A model generated the notes under the pieces. The model was not told where the DNA came from and did no database searches. It saw only the letters and a program-made list of their open reading frames with translations. This document shows positions 25,425-34,373 of a stretch of DNA of 64,000 nucleotides, one piece after another. Position numbers and translations under genes: made by a program. The DNA comes from Paenibacillus sp. USDA918EY (GTDB taxonomy: Bacteria; Bacillota; Bacilli; Paenibacillales; Paenibacillaceae): the NCBI RefSeq assembly GCF_009870825.1, contig NZ_WTWY01000011.1, forward strand, positions 1 to 64,000, given 5' to 3'. Numbering within the stretch: position 1 is the first letter of the stretch; each line of letters starts with the position of its first letter.

Positions 25425-26435
25425 ATGAGTACGAACATTTTGGAAGTCAGCGGCCTGAAAACCTATTACAAAACCCGCCTGAAGGAAAAGGTGTTTGCGG
25501 TGGACGGCGTCGATTTCGAGCTGGAGGAAGGCAAAACGCTGGGCATCGCGGGCGAGTCGGGCTGCGGAAAATCGACGCTCGCGCTCAGCCTGATGGGCTT
25601 TTATTTTCCGCCCTTGCACTACGGCAGCGGCTCCATCCGGATTTCCGGCAGCGACATCATGAAGCTGAGCAAGGAGCAGCTAAGATCCAAGGTGTCCGGC
25701 CGCGAAATTGCGTACATCCCGCAGGCGGCGATGAATGCGCTCAATCCGACGCTGCGGATCATCCGGTTTATCGAGGACATCATGAAAGAGCACCGGCCCG
25801 AATTGTCCAAAAAGCAGGTATGGGAGCTGGCCGCGGAACGTTTCAAGACGCTCAACCTGCCGGAAAAGGTGCTGAAATCGTATCCGAATGAACTGTCGGG
25901 CGGGATGAAGCAGCGGACCGTCATCGCCATCTCCACCATTTTGAATCCGAAGGTGCTCATCGCCGACGAACCGACCTCGGCGCTTGACGTCACCTCGCAA
26001 AAAGCGGTCATCAAGCTGCTGAAGGATTTGCTGGACAAAAAATATATCCGGTCGCTCGTTTTTATTACTCATGAGCTGCCGCTGCTGTATCACGTCACGG
26101 ACGATATCATGGTCATGTATGCGGGCGAAATCGTCGAGCGGGGCACGGCGGAGCAAATGATTTTCGATCCGGTCCATCCATACACGAAAAAATTGATGGG
26201 GTCCATCCTCGTTCCGGAGGAAGGCATGAAAGGGCAGAAGCTGGCCGCGATTCCCGGCGCCCCTCCGAATTTGAAGCAGGTGCCCCCAGGCTGCCGGTTT
26301 GCGGAGCGCTGCTCTTATGCGCAGGATGTATGCAGAACCGGCAAAGTGCCGATACGCACGAACGGAAGCAACCTGTACCGCTGCCATTTTGATACGGAAA
26401 CGCTGAAGGAGTGGTATGCGCATGAGCAGTCGTGA
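25425..26435 (+). CDS. ABC transporter ATPase, OppD/DppD type
   Basis: A 336-residue ATP-binding subunit. Walker A is GESGCGKST, the signature is LSGGMKQRTVIA and Walker B is VLIADEPTSALD. The C-terminal oligopeptide-transporter extension carries the cysteine pattern PPGCRFAERCSYAQDVC (near residues 288-304), as in DppD, where it can hold an iron-sulphur cluster. AAGGAG stands before the ATG. The 3' end overlaps the next ATPase gene by 14 bases. Together the two form a heterodimeric motor. Confidence 0.92.
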   Translation: MSTNILEVSGLKTYYKTRLKEKVFAVDGVDFELEEGKTLGIAGESGCGKSTLALSLMGFYFPPLHYGSGSIRISGSDIMKLSKEQLRSKVSGREIAYIPQAAMNALNPTLRIIRFIEDIMKEHRPELSKKQVWELAAERFKTLNLPEKVLKSYPNELSGGMKQRTVIAISTILNPKVLIADEPTSALDVTSQKAVIKLLKDLLDKKYIRSLVFITHELPLLYHVTDDIMVMYAGEIVERGTAEQMIFDPVHPYTKKLMGSILVPEEGMKGQKLAAIPGAPPNLKQVPPGCRFAERCSYAQDVCRTGKVPIRTNGSNLYRCHFDTETLKEWYAHEQS

Positions 26436-27225
26436 CCTGTTGATCCGCGGCAAGGGACTGACGAAGGTATTCGGATACGGAAGCCAAAAGACGACCGCCG
26501 TCGATGCGGTGGATTTTGATTTTCATAAAGGGGAAATCATTTCGATCGTGGGCGAAAGCGGGAGCGGCAAAACGACGCTGGCCAAAATGATCATGGGCCT
26601 GCTGAAAGAGTCCTCCGGGTCCATCGAATATAAGGGGCAGCCCCGCCGTTTGAAGTCCCATGCCGACCGGAAGCGGTACTGGAAAGATATCCAGGCGATT
26701 TTTCAGGATCCGTTTTCGTCGTTTAATCTGTTTTACCGGGTGGAAAAATTGCTGCTCGATTGCATCAAACTTCAGGGGCAGAAGCTATCGAAGGAGGAGC
26801 GGTACGAAAAAATGCGGGAAGCCTGTTCCTTCGTCAATCTCAAATTCGAGGAGCTGCACAACAAATACCCGTTTGAATTGTCCGGCGGCCAGATGCAGCG
26901 GCTCATGATCGCCCGGATTTTCATGCTGCACCCGAAGGTGCTGATCGCCGACGAGCCGACGTCCATGGTGGACGCCTGTTCCCGGTCGACGATTCTCGAT
27001 ATGCTGCTGAAGCTGCGGGACGAAAACGAAATGACGATCATCTTCATTACGCATGATGTGGGGCTGGCTTATTACGTGAGCGATACGATCTACATTATGG
27101 AAAAGGGGAAAATCGTCGAAAGCGGCCCGGCCGAGGACATGATCCTCAATCCGCAGCATCCTTACACGCGCCAGCTCATCAACGACGTGCCCAAAATCCG
27201 TTCGGCTTGGGATTTAGGATCGTAG
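26422..27225 (+). CDS. ABC transporter ATPase, OppF/DppF type
   Basis: A 267-residue second ATP-binding subunit. Walker A is GESGSGKTTLAK, the signature is LSGGQMQRLMIA and Walker B is VLIADEPTSMVD, where the usual SALD is replaced by SMVD. ATG 26422 is taken as start because AAGGAG lies 10 bases upstream; ATG 26416 is also in frame. The usual C-terminal OppF extension is absent, so it is shorter than OppF (about 310-330 residues). It is the last gene of the operon; I see no strong terminator on this strand. Confidence 0.9.
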   Translation: MSSRDLLIRGKGLTKVFGYGSQKTTAVDAVDFDFHKGEIISIVGESGSGKTTLAKMIMGLLKESSGSIEYKGQPRRLKSHADRKRYWKDIQAIFQDPFSSFNLFYRVEKLLLDCIKLQGQKLSKEERYEKMREACSFVNLKFEELHNKYPFELSGGQMQRLMIARIFMLHPKVLIADEPTSMVDACSRSTILDMLLKLRDENEMTIIFITHDVGLAYYVSDTIYIMEKGKIVESGPAEDMILNPQHPYTRQLINDVPKIRSAWDLGS

Positions 27226-27243
27226 GGGAGCAGAGCCCGAACT

Positions 27244-27284
27244 AAAAAAGGGATGGGGCCGGAAATTTCCGTGCGCCATCCCTT
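27244..27284 (-). terminator. Terminator of the aminoglycoside adenylyltransferase gene
   Basis: AAGGGATGG pairs with CCATCCCTT, and on the minus strand six Ts follow. The hairpin may also slow transcription from the ABC operon coming the other way. Confidence 0.8.
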
Positions 27285-27311
27285 ACTGCCGGAGGCTGGG
27301 GCAGACTCCGT

Positions 27312-28199
27312 TTAAATGCTAAAATCAGATCCGAAAATTTCGGAAGCCCCCGCCTCCAATGACTGAACGCGCTCCAAGTAAGCCGTCACCCGGCGGTCGT
27401 CTTCAGCGGGATAGGCAAAACCAAGCTTCGACGCCACTTCCCGCGCCGTGCTGCGGAACAGATCCGTCATCGCGAACAACGCGCGCCAGCCATCTTCATA
27501 ACTGCCTTTCGGGTAGGTGCGAAGGAGTTGATCCCAGCTTGATTCCGGGAGATAGGATTTCAAATACTTCCCATTTTTGCCTGTGCTTACCGAGAATCTG
27601 GTAAGGATGCCGGCCTGCCATTCGAGCATCTTGACCAGCATCCCCCGGATGATGTTCAGATGATCCAGCGCATACAATATTTCCTGTCTCCACAAGCCTT
27701 TGGCCACATAAGTCGACACCCACCAAAATTCGTTGCAGCAGTCGGCATATAGCTTTGCTGTCGGCTGCCGTACCCGATACTCCTCATCCGTCGGCTCCGC
27801 TAACCGGGGAAGACTGCGGTCTTTGTCAAGCAGCACCACGGCCAGCCGGTCGCCTCCGTTCCAGCGGTCTTTTTTCTCGATCGGGCAAAGCGTGAGGTCA
27901 ATGCGGTTGCCGTCCGTGAACAGCATCAGGTACGCATAATTTCCATCCATCGACGGAGGGATGAGCTTCATCTCTTCCGGCTTTTGCATGATGATCCGGT
28001 CACCAAAGACGTTGATCCATTCCGGATCCTGGATAAAAGACTCGATGTCGGTCACCACAAACACGATGTCGTAATCCTGAAAAATATCTCTCGGTGCATT
28101 CGGGTTGGTGCGCGAACCGTTCATTCCAACCGCGCGGATGCGCTCGTCGCTTTTGGCTACATTCAATATCAAATCCAACATTTCTCGTTCGGTTCTCAT
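27312..28199 (-). CDS. aadK: Aminoglycoside 6-adenylyltransferase, AadK-like
   Basis: A 295-residue enzyme that transfers AMP to the 6-hydroxyl of streptomycin. The nucleotidyltransferase motif is GSRTNPNAP...DYDIVFVV, with DLTLCPI as the third acidic strand and PTAKLYADCCNEFWWVSTYVAK in the helical part, all close to chromosomal AadK of Bacillus subtilis and to ANT(6) enzymes. Length is right for the family (about 284-300). I start at ATG 28199, after GGGAGG; an in-frame TTG at 28313 would add 38 atypical residues and overlaps a short leader ORF. No mobile element is nearby, so it looks like a resident gene. Confidence 0.9.
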   Translation of the reverse strand: MRTEREMLDLILNVAKSDERIRAVGMNGSRTNPNAPRDIFQDYDIVFVVTDIESFIQDPEWINVFGDRIIMQKPEEMKLIPPSMDGNYAYLMLFTDGNRIDLTLCPIEKKDRWNGGDRLAVVLLDKDRSLPRLAEPTDEEYRVRQPTAKLYADCCNEFWWVSTYVAKGLWRQEILYALDHLNIIRGMLVKMLEWQAGILTRFSVSTGKNGKYLKSYLPESSWDQLLRTYPKGSYEDGWRALFAMTDLFRSTAREVASKLGFAYPAEDDRRVTAYLERVQSLEAGASEIFGSDFSI

Positions 28200-28299
28200 C
28201 CGGGTACAGCCTCCCTGTTTATTGTTCATTTGGTGTTGGGTCATGCTCACGCGAAGGCGGTCCGCGAATCCGGATGATCCGGCGGACGACAAGTTGTCG

Positions 28300-28326
28300 T
28301 TACAAGTGGTCAAGCAGCTTCTTCAT
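28300..28326 (-). CDS. Possible 8-codon leader peptide upstream of aadK
   Basis: ATG followed by codons for KKLLDHL and TAA, placed 4 bases after the very strong GGAGGAGGAT. It ends 101 bases before the aadK start. The interval contains ACGACAACTTGTCGT and a hairpin closed by GTCCGC/GCGGAC with an inner CCGGAT/ATCCGG. This layout is like ribosome-stalling attenuators of antibiotic-resistance genes. It is a guess from sequence only. Confidence 0.4.
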   Translation of the reverse strand: MKKLLDHL

Positions 28327-28340
28327 GATGATCCTCCTCC

Positions 28341-28798
28341 TTAACGTATGAGTAAATCATCGATAGAACTAAGATGCATGGATCATGACGGGCTGCGTGC
28401 CCGCAATGATCGTAAATCACTGACATTTTACCATAAAATGAAGCTCCCAACCGGAAGAAGATCACATTGCAACCTGGAGCACACCCGAAGACAAAAACAA
28501 GATTCAAGATTGGAACGCCTGAACGTAGTCGGTAGAGATGCCGGGAATTTATCCCAATGTCTTGGAAACGACAGAGTCTGTGATTCCGCTTTGCCTGAAC
28601 GTTGGTTAGATTGCAAAACCGGGGCATTCGGGGCAATCAGGTTGGTCGCCGTCTTAATGCAGATCATGAAGTAACGGAGTTTGGAGCTTACAATTTTTAG
28701 CACGTTGAGATGCATGTTGGCCTCCCGATAGTTTTCAGCCGGGCGGGAAAGGGTTTACAGCAGTCGAAGTTCTGATTTAAAATAATAATGGTTTTAAA
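28341..28798. other. Intergenic stretch without a recognised gene
   Basis: About 460 bp between the aadK leader and the gntR operator. Open frames here on both strands lack ribosome binding sites and resemble no family I know. The promoter of aadK must lie in it but I cannot place it. Confidence 0.4.
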
Positions 28799-28820
28799 TT
28801 GTCGACAAGTATACTTGTAA
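28799..28820. promoter_or_regulatory. GntR operator upstream of gntR
   Basis: TTGTCGACAAGTATACTTGTAA contains the perfect 14-bp palindrome ACAAGTATACTTGT (28805-28818), very close to the Bacillus subtilis gnt operator ATACTTGTATACAAGTAT. A second copy of its left part lies before gntP. Confidence 0.75.
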
Positions 28821-28948
28821 TATGAGACGATTCGGGAATGGAAAACGCCATAAGGTTGGAACGGTATTGCACGGATATGATAAAATCCTATTATTATGTT
28901 TACGAATCGGGATTGCTTTGACAATCCTTGAAATAGGAGAGTTGATTC

Positions 28949-29635
28949 ATGTTGCAGTATCCTTCTGCCTGGCTGCGGAACGCTTCCCTTGGAGAAACCA
29001 TTGCGTGCGAGCTTAGGCTTCGAATCATTAACGGAACGATCAAGACCGGCGAGACCATCTCGGAAAATTGGGTGGCTTCCGAGTTCGGTACGAGCCGCTC
29101 CCCGGTTCGGGAGGCTTTAAAAACGCTCTCAAGCGAAGGCCTCATTCGGCTTGAGCGGATGGGGGCTGTCGTGGTCGGTTTGGACGTGACGGATGTCGAA
29201 GAGCTTTACGACGTTCGTTTTTTGATCGAAACCTTCGTTCAGCAGCGTCTGGCCCGTACGGATGTCACAGATCTGCTTGCCAATCTGCAGCGGATCGTGG
29301 ACAAGATGGAACTGGCGATGAAGCATAACGATGCCGTGGAATTTTCTTACCAGGACTTATCCTTTCACGAAACGATCATTACGGCGGCGAATCACAACCG
29401 GATTTTGCATCTGTGGAAAAGCATCCGGCCGATCGTTATGACCGTCATGCTGCTGACGACCGAGGAGATTTTTTCGAAAGGCGAAAAAAAGCTGCATTCG
29501 GTTATCGATAAGCATTATACGATCATGAAGGGATTGGAATCCCGGAAAAGGGACGTGATCGAGCAGGTGGTTGCGGATTATTTCGCGGATTCCAGGAAAA
29601 CGCTTCACAGCAGCATCCCCGGCCGTTCATCCTGA
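28949..29635 (+). CDS. gntR: Gluconate operon repressor, GntR family (FCD type)
   Basis: A 228-residue regulator that should repress the gluconate genes and release DNA when gluconate is bound. Residues ~10-75 are the winged helix-turn-helix (SEFGTSRSPVREALKTLSSEGLI), and the C-terminal FCD domain holds metal/ligand-binding histidines and an aspartate (SFHETIITAANHNRIL; KHYTIMKGLESR). ATAGGAGAG precedes the ATG. Operators stand before this gene and before gntP, so it probably represses itself. The order gntR-gntP-gntK differs from gntR-gntK-gntP-gntZ in Bacillus subtilis, and gntZ is absent. Confidence 0.9.
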   Translation: MLQYPSAWLRNASLGETIACELRLRIINGTIKTGETISENWVASEFGTSRSPVREALKTLSSEGLIRLERMGAVVVGLDVTDVEELYDVRFLIETFVQQRLARTDVTDLLANLQRIVDKMELAMKHNDAVEFSYQDLSFHETIITAANHNRILHLWKSIRPIVMTVMLLTTEEIFSKGEKKLHSVIDKHYTIMKGLESRKRDVIEQVVADYFADSRKTLHSSIPGRSS

Positions 29636-29677
29636 CGTCATAGGCACAAGCCCCTTGCGGACGAGTGCCGTTCAAAG

Positions 29678-29693
29678 TTGTCGACAAGTATAC
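29678..29693. promoter_or_regulatory. GntR operator upstream of gntP
   Basis: TTGTCGACAAGTATAC is identical over 16 bases to 28799-28814 in front of gntR. It implies separate control of gntP-gntK by the same repressor. Confidence 0.7.
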
Positions 29694-29789
29694 CAATTTA
29701 AATTGAAATGCTGGCAAATGGGCATGATAAATTGAAGGTCATTCATAAATCATCCAGAAAAACCAGGTGAAGAAAGGTAGGTTGTCTTG

Positions 29790-31151
29790 ATGTCCAGTAT
29801 TTTCGGCATGAGCCATAATTGGACGCTGATCGTTTGGACGCTTGTCGCGATTGCGTTTTTGATCGTATTTATCGCCAAATTCAAGTGGAATCCGTTCGTG
29901 ACCCTGCTGCTGTCGGCACTGATCCTCGGCTTTTTGACGGGCATGAAACCGCTTGATATCGTGGACTCGGTAACGAAAGGCCTTGGAGGAACGTTAAGCA
30001 CGATCGCCATCGTTATCGGCCTCGGGACGATGCTCGGCAAGATGATGGCCGAATCCGGCGGGGCCGAACAAATCGCCACGACGCTCGTCAACCGCTTCGG
30101 CGAAAAACGCGTGCATTGGGCGATGATGATCGTCGGCTTTATCGTCGGGATTCCGGTATTTTTCGAGGTTGGCGTCATTTTGTTGATTCCGATCGTCTTT
30201 ACGGTCGCGCGGAAAACGAAAATGTCGCTGCTGCAGATCGGCATTCCGATATTGGCGGGCCTCTCGACCGTGCACGGCCTCGTTCCGCCGCATCCCGCAC
30301 CGATGATCGCGATTGATGCATATAAAGCGGATTTGGGTAGAACCATATTGTATTCCCTGATTGTCGGACTTCCGTCCGCCATCGTGGCAGGACCTCTTTT
30401 CGGCAAGTGGATCGGCAAACGGATCCAGGTCGAGCCGCCGACAAAGCTTGCCGAACAGTTTTCTTCGAGCGGAGACCGCAAGCTGCCCGGCTTCGGCATC
30501 ACCTTGTTTACGATCCTGCTTCCTGTTATTCTGATGCTGATCGGTTCGATCGCCACCATTATCGATCCGGAAGCGAAACATGGATTCACCGTATTTTGCG
30601 AGTTCATCGGGCATGAAGTCATCGCGCTTTTGATCGCGGTTGTCTTTTCCTTCTTTTCGCTCGGTTTCTCGCGCGGTTTTACGAAAGACCAGATTTCCAA
30701 ATTCACGAGCGAATGTTTGGCTCCGACCGCAACGATCATTCTGATCATCGGCGGGGGCGGCGCGTTCAAGCAGGTGCTGATAAACAGCGGCGTCGGCGAC
30801 GCCATCGCGCAAATCGCCACTTCGGCGCATATCAACATTATTTTGTTTGCGTGGTTCGTGGCGGCTCTGATCCGCGTGGCGACGGGGTCGGCCACCGTGG
30901 CCATGACGACGGCCGCAGGCATCGTCGCCCCGGTGCTGGCGCTGAATCCCGGAGCGAGTCCCGAACTCGTCGCGCTGGCGACGGGCGCAGGTTCCCTCGT
31001 GCTGTCCCACGTGAACGACGCCGGTTTCTGGATGGTGAAGGAGTTTTTCAACATGTCCGTACCGCAGACGCTGAAATCATGGACCGTGATGGAAACGCTG
31101 CTGTCGGTGGCGGGACTTGCATTCATCCTCGTCATCAGCATCTTTGTATAA
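29790..31151 (+). CDS. gntP: Gluconate permease, GntP family
   Basis: A 453-residue membrane carrier for gluconate/H+ symport with about 12-14 helices. Family motifs include the amphipathic VILLIPIVFTVARKTK region, GIPILAGLSTVHGLVPPHPAPM and, near the C-terminus, GAGSLVLSHVNDAGFWMVKEF. AGAAAGGTAGG lies 8 bases before the ATG. It follows gntR after 154 bases that include an operator and precedes the kinase gene by 42 bases, so import and phosphorylation are cotranscribed. Confidence 0.95.
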   Translation: MSSIFGMSHNWTLIVWTLVAIAFLIVFIAKFKWNPFVTLLLSALILGFLTGMKPLDIVDSVTKGLGGTLSTIAIVIGLGTMLGKMMAESGGAEQIATTLVNRFGEKRVHWAMMIVGFIVGIPVFFEVGVILLIPIVFTVARKTKMSLLQIGIPILAGLSTVHGLVPPHPAPMIAIDAYKADLGRTILYSLIVGLPSAIVAGPLFGKWIGKRIQVEPPTKLAEQFSSSGDRKLPGFGITLFTILLPVILMLIGSIATIIDPEAKHGFTVFCEFIGHEVIALLIAVVFSFFSLGFSRGFTKDQISKFTSECLAPTATIILIIGGGGAFKQVLINSGVGDAIAQIATSAHINIILFAWFVAALIRVATGSATVAMTTAAGIVAPVLALNPGASPELVALATGAGSLVLSHVNDAGFWMVKEFFNMSVPQTLKSWTVMETLLSVAGLAFILVISIFV

Positions 31152-31193
31152 GTAAACGCTAGGTTTCATTGATTCAAGAAAGAAGGTTAAAGC

Positions 31194-32732
31194 ATGAGCA
31201 ATAACATGATGATCGGCATCGATATCGGCACGACGAGCACCAAGGCCGTGATCTTCGAAGAAAACGGCAAGGTCGTGGCCAAAGGCAGCGAAGGATATCC
31301 GCTCCATACCCCGACGTCATCGATTGCCGAGCAGGATCCGGACCAGATTTTCGCCGCCGTCATTCATTCGGTGAAGCAGGCGATGGAAAAAAGCGGGGCA
31401 GCTCCCGAGCAGATCATGTTCGTATCTTTCAGCTCGGCGATGCACAGCGTGATTCCCGTCGGGACGGACGGCAAACCGCTGATGAACTGCATTACGTGGG
31501 CGGATAACCGCAGCGCGGAATGGGCGGAGAAGCTGAAAAAGGAGATGAACGGGCATGAAATCTATTTGCGCACCGGCACCCCGATTCATCCGATGTCGCC
31601 GCTGTCGAAGCTGATTTGGCTGCGTCATGACGAACCTGACATCTTCGGCAAAGCGGACAAATTCATTTCGATCAAGGAATATGTTTTCGCGAAGCTGTTC
31701 AACCAGTACATCATCGATTATTCGATCGCATCCTCGACAGGGATGTTCAATCTGCAGCAGCTCGATTGGGACAAAGAAGCGCTTGAGCTGGCCGGCGTCA
31801 AACCGGACCAGCTTTCCGTTCCCGTTCCGACCACCCATGCGGTTTCGGGGCTGAACCCGGTATACGCACAGGAGATGGGGCTTTTGGCCTCCACTCCTTT
31901 TATCGTCGGAGCAAGCGACGGCGTGCTTTCGAACCTCGGCGTCGACGCCACCCAGCCGGGTGTCGTCGCGGCGACGATCGGCACAAGCGGCGCGATCCGC
32001 ACCGTGGTGGACCGCCCCGTGACCGATCCGAAAGGACGGATTTTCTGCTACGCGTTAACCGACAAAAAGTGGGTGATCGGCGGGCCGGTCAACAACGGCG
32101 GCATGCTGTTCCAATGGGTGCGGGATGAGTTCGCGGCATCCGAGGTGGAGACGGCGAAACGCCTCGGCCTCGATTCGTACGACCTGCTGACCCGAATCGC
32201 GGAGCAGGTGAATCCGGGCTCGGGCGGGCTGTTGTTCCATCCATACTTAACGGGCGAAAGGGCGCCGCTGTGGAACCCGGACGCGCGCGGTTCTTTTTTC
32301 GGGCTGACGATGCATCACCGCAAAGAGCATATGATCCGCGCCGTTCTGGAAGGCGTCATTTTCAACATGTATACGGTGCTGCTGGCGATGGAAGAGATCA
32401 TCGGACGTCCAACCAAAATCCACGCAACGGGAGGGTTTTCCCGCTCTCCGCTGTGGCGCCAGATGATGGCGGACATTTTCGATCAGGAAGTGGTCATTCC
32501 GGAAAGCTACGAAAGCTCCTGCCTAGGGGCGGTCGTTCTTGGCTTGTATGCGCTCGGCAAAACCGATACGCTGGACATCGTTTCCGGCATGATCGGTTCG
32601 ACCCACCGGCACAAGCCTATAAAAGAAAACGCGCAAATTTATCACCGGCTGCTGCCGATTTTCATTAAAATTTCGCGGAACCTGGAAGAAGAATATAAAG
32701 CGATCGCCGACTTCCAGCGGCAAATGTTCTAG
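31194..32732 (+). CDS. gntK: Gluconokinase, FGGY family
   Basis: A 512-residue sugar kinase that converts gluconate to 6-phosphogluconate in the cytosol. The N-terminal phosphate loop is IGIDIGTTSTKAVIF; the second domain has GTSGAIR, and the FGGY signature region reads HATGGFSRSPLWRQMMADIF. Length matches Bacillus subtilis GntK (513). AAGAAGG precedes the ATG. The product feeds the pentose phosphate pathway, but the dehydrogenase gene gntZ, which follows in Bacillus, is not here; a strong terminator closes the unit. Confidence 0.95.
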   Translation: MSNNMMIGIDIGTTSTKAVIFEENGKVVAKGSEGYPLHTPTSSIAEQDPDQIFAAVIHSVKQAMEKSGAAPEQIMFVSFSSAMHSVIPVGTDGKPLMNCITWADNRSAEWAEKLKKEMNGHEIYLRTGTPIHPMSPLSKLIWLRHDEPDIFGKADKFISIKEYVFAKLFNQYIIDYSIASSTGMFNLQQLDWDKEALELAGVKPDQLSVPVPTTHAVSGLNPVYAQEMGLLASTPFIVGASDGVLSNLGVDATQPGVVAATIGTSGAIRTVVDRPVTDPKGRIFCYALTDKKWVIGGPVNNGGMLFQWVRDEFAASEVETAKRLGLDSYDLLTRIAEQVNPGSGGLLFHPYLTGERAPLWNPDARGSFFGLTMHHRKEHMIRAVLEGVIFNMYTVLLAMEEIIGRPTKIHATGGFSRSPLWRQMMADIFDQEVVIPESYESSCLGAVVLGLYALGKTDTLDIVSGMIGSTHRHKPIKENAQIYHRLLPIFIKISRNLEEEYKAIADFQRQMF

Positions 32733-32748
32733 TTGGGCCGAAACGGCG

Positions 32749-32784
32749 AACCCCCGCATGCCTCCTGTCATGCGGGGGTTTTTT
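32749..32784 (+). terminator. Rho-independent terminator after gntK
   Basis: A 12-bp stem AACCCCCGCATG/CATGCGGGGGTT with loop CCTCCTGT is followed by a T run. Confidence 0.93.
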
Positions 32785-32866
32785 CAATAAGAGGGGCAGT
32801 GAAAAATGGCATACGCTTCGGGCATCCGGATCCTTTGCAGGAGAATTCGCGCCTATTGAAGCCGGT

Positions 32867-34270
32867 TTACAGAAAAGCAGGATTTTCATTCCGCTGCAAT
32901 TTCCGGAAAACATTATAGCTTCTGCGGGCGCATTCCGAGATGGCGATCGGGTGGAAGCCGCTAATATCCGCATACAGCGTATCGTTCAGCGGAGCGGTCC
33001 ACGCTTCGGGCAGCGCTGCCGCTCCAAGCGATGCGCCAAGAATGGAGCCGACCGTCGCGCCGTTGCAATCCGTATCCCAACCGCCAAGCACGGCGGTCGT
33101 GATCCCTTTTTCGAAATCGCCGCCGGAATGGATGAGCGCCGCCGCGCACAAGGCGGCATTATTGTTGGTGTGAACGGGATGATAGCGCTTGAAGGACTCC
33201 CATATTTTGCCCGCCAGCTCCAAGGTGTCTTCCGTTTCCTCGGCGATCTTTACCGCCAAGGCCACATCTTCCGCCAGGCGGCAGTTTTTCGGGATTTCGC
33301 TTAATCCGATTTGAACGATCCGCTTCACGTCGCTTTCAACGAATGCGGCGGCAATCATGGCCGAGCAAAACATCGCGCCGTAAATGCCGTTTTTCACATG
33401 CGAGAAGGAGGCGTCCCGCCAAGCCAGCTCCGCCGCCAGTTCAGGCCGGCCGGCTGCGCCGTAAGCATAACCGTCGACGCGGATCTGGGCGCCGATCCAT
33501 TCGCGGTAAGGGTTTAAATGGGAGCGGACCCAGGCGATATGATTCTCCCGGTCATCCGGCTGTTCTCCGCCAAGCTGTATGGCAAGGCGGGCAAAATTAA
33601 GGTATGCCTGCGCCTCGGCCGTAAACACCTGGCCGAGCGGCAAATACCGGTGCCACAGCTTGCCGACATCCCAGGAATCAAAATCCAGTCCCCGCTGTTC
33701 GAGCATAAGCAGCCCAAGCACCGTGTAACGAATATCGTCATCGGTTTCCATGAAACGGATATGGCCGCCGCAGCTGGCCAGGCTGCTCCAGCGGGCGATA
33801 TCGATGCCGTACTGCGCTTGGGCTGCCGAATCGCTCGGCGTGTAGTGGCGGATCGGCCACTGTCCGGCGCCTTCAAACCACAGCTTGACGTTATGCCATC
33901 CCGGTCTGCCGTCCGACCCGCTCATAAAGGCGGGAGCCTCCAGCGGCTTGCCTAGAGCGCACCCGACGGCCCGGCCGAGCCAAGCCCCGTAAAACTTGTC
34001 CTGCCACTTGTCTTCGTCCCAATCAACGGCAAGCATGCGCGGACCTGCGGGGCGTTCGCTGCGAATCGATTCCAGGCCGTTCGGCTCGACATATTTAAAA
34101 TCCGGGCTTTGCACAAGTTTCGCGAGCTCATGATAGACGCCCATCAACCGTGATTCATCGGTACCGGCGGCGTCCAGATGTTCCGTGAAACCTGCGACGT
34201 CGCATCCCTCTTCCCGGCGCTGCGTTATTTCCGCCGAGACCAATTCCCGTAATCCATGCCACTTCGTCAT
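32867..34270 (-). CDS. ADP-ribosylglycohydrolase family protein (DraG/ARH-like)
   Basis: A 467-residue protein. The family core lies at residues ~90-440: YGAWLGRAVGCALGKPLE, the metal-binding TDDDIRYTVLGL, and the second metal motif GGWDTDCNGATVGSILGA near the C-terminus. These aspartates hold two Mg ions in DraG and ARH3. An extra N-terminal region of about 85 residues precedes the core. Bacterial members either remove ADP-ribose from proteins or act on other N- or O-glycosides, and many sit in sugar clusters. GGAGGAG precedes the ATG. It follows an AraC regulator gene in the same direction, so that regulator probably controls it. The substrate is unknown. Confidence 0.87.
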   Translation of the reverse strand: MTKWHGLRELVSAEITQRREEGCDVAGFTEHLDAAGTDESRLMGVYHELAKLVQSPDFKYVEPNGLESIRSERPAGPRMLAVDWDEDKWQDKFYGAWLGRAVGCALGKPLEAPAFMSGSDGRPGWHNVKLWFEGAGQWPIRHYTPSDSAAQAQYGIDIARWSSLASCGGHIRFMETDDDIRYTVLGLLMLEQRGLDFDSWDVGKLWHRYLPLGQVFTAEAQAYLNFARLAIQLGGEQPDDRENHIAWVRSHLNPYREWIGAQIRVDGYAYGAAGRPELAAELAWRDASFSHVKNGIYGAMFCSAMIAAAFVESDVKRIVQIGLSEIPKNCRLAEDVALAVKIAEETEDTLELAGKIWESFKRYHPVHTNNNAALCAAALIHSGGDFEKGITTAVLGGWDTDCNGATVGSILGASLGAAALPEAWTAPLNDTLYADISGFHPIAISECARRSYNVFRKLQRNENPAFL

Positions 34271-34373
34271 GGGCGTGCTCCTCCTCCATTGGCGGTTAGC
34301 CAATTCGAAATTTTGCACTCATTATAACTTGCATCCGGAAGTCATGACTTCTCAAATCGTGCAGGCAACCCTC

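Noticed and set aside
28348..28674. 108-codon ORF between aadK and gntR, and its antisense counterpart
   Set aside because: No ribosome binding site, atypical codon use and no similarity that I recognise.
28341..28948. Possible T-box or riboswitch before gntR
   Set aside because: No T-box sequence or known aptamer core was found; the operator palindrome is enough to explain regulation.
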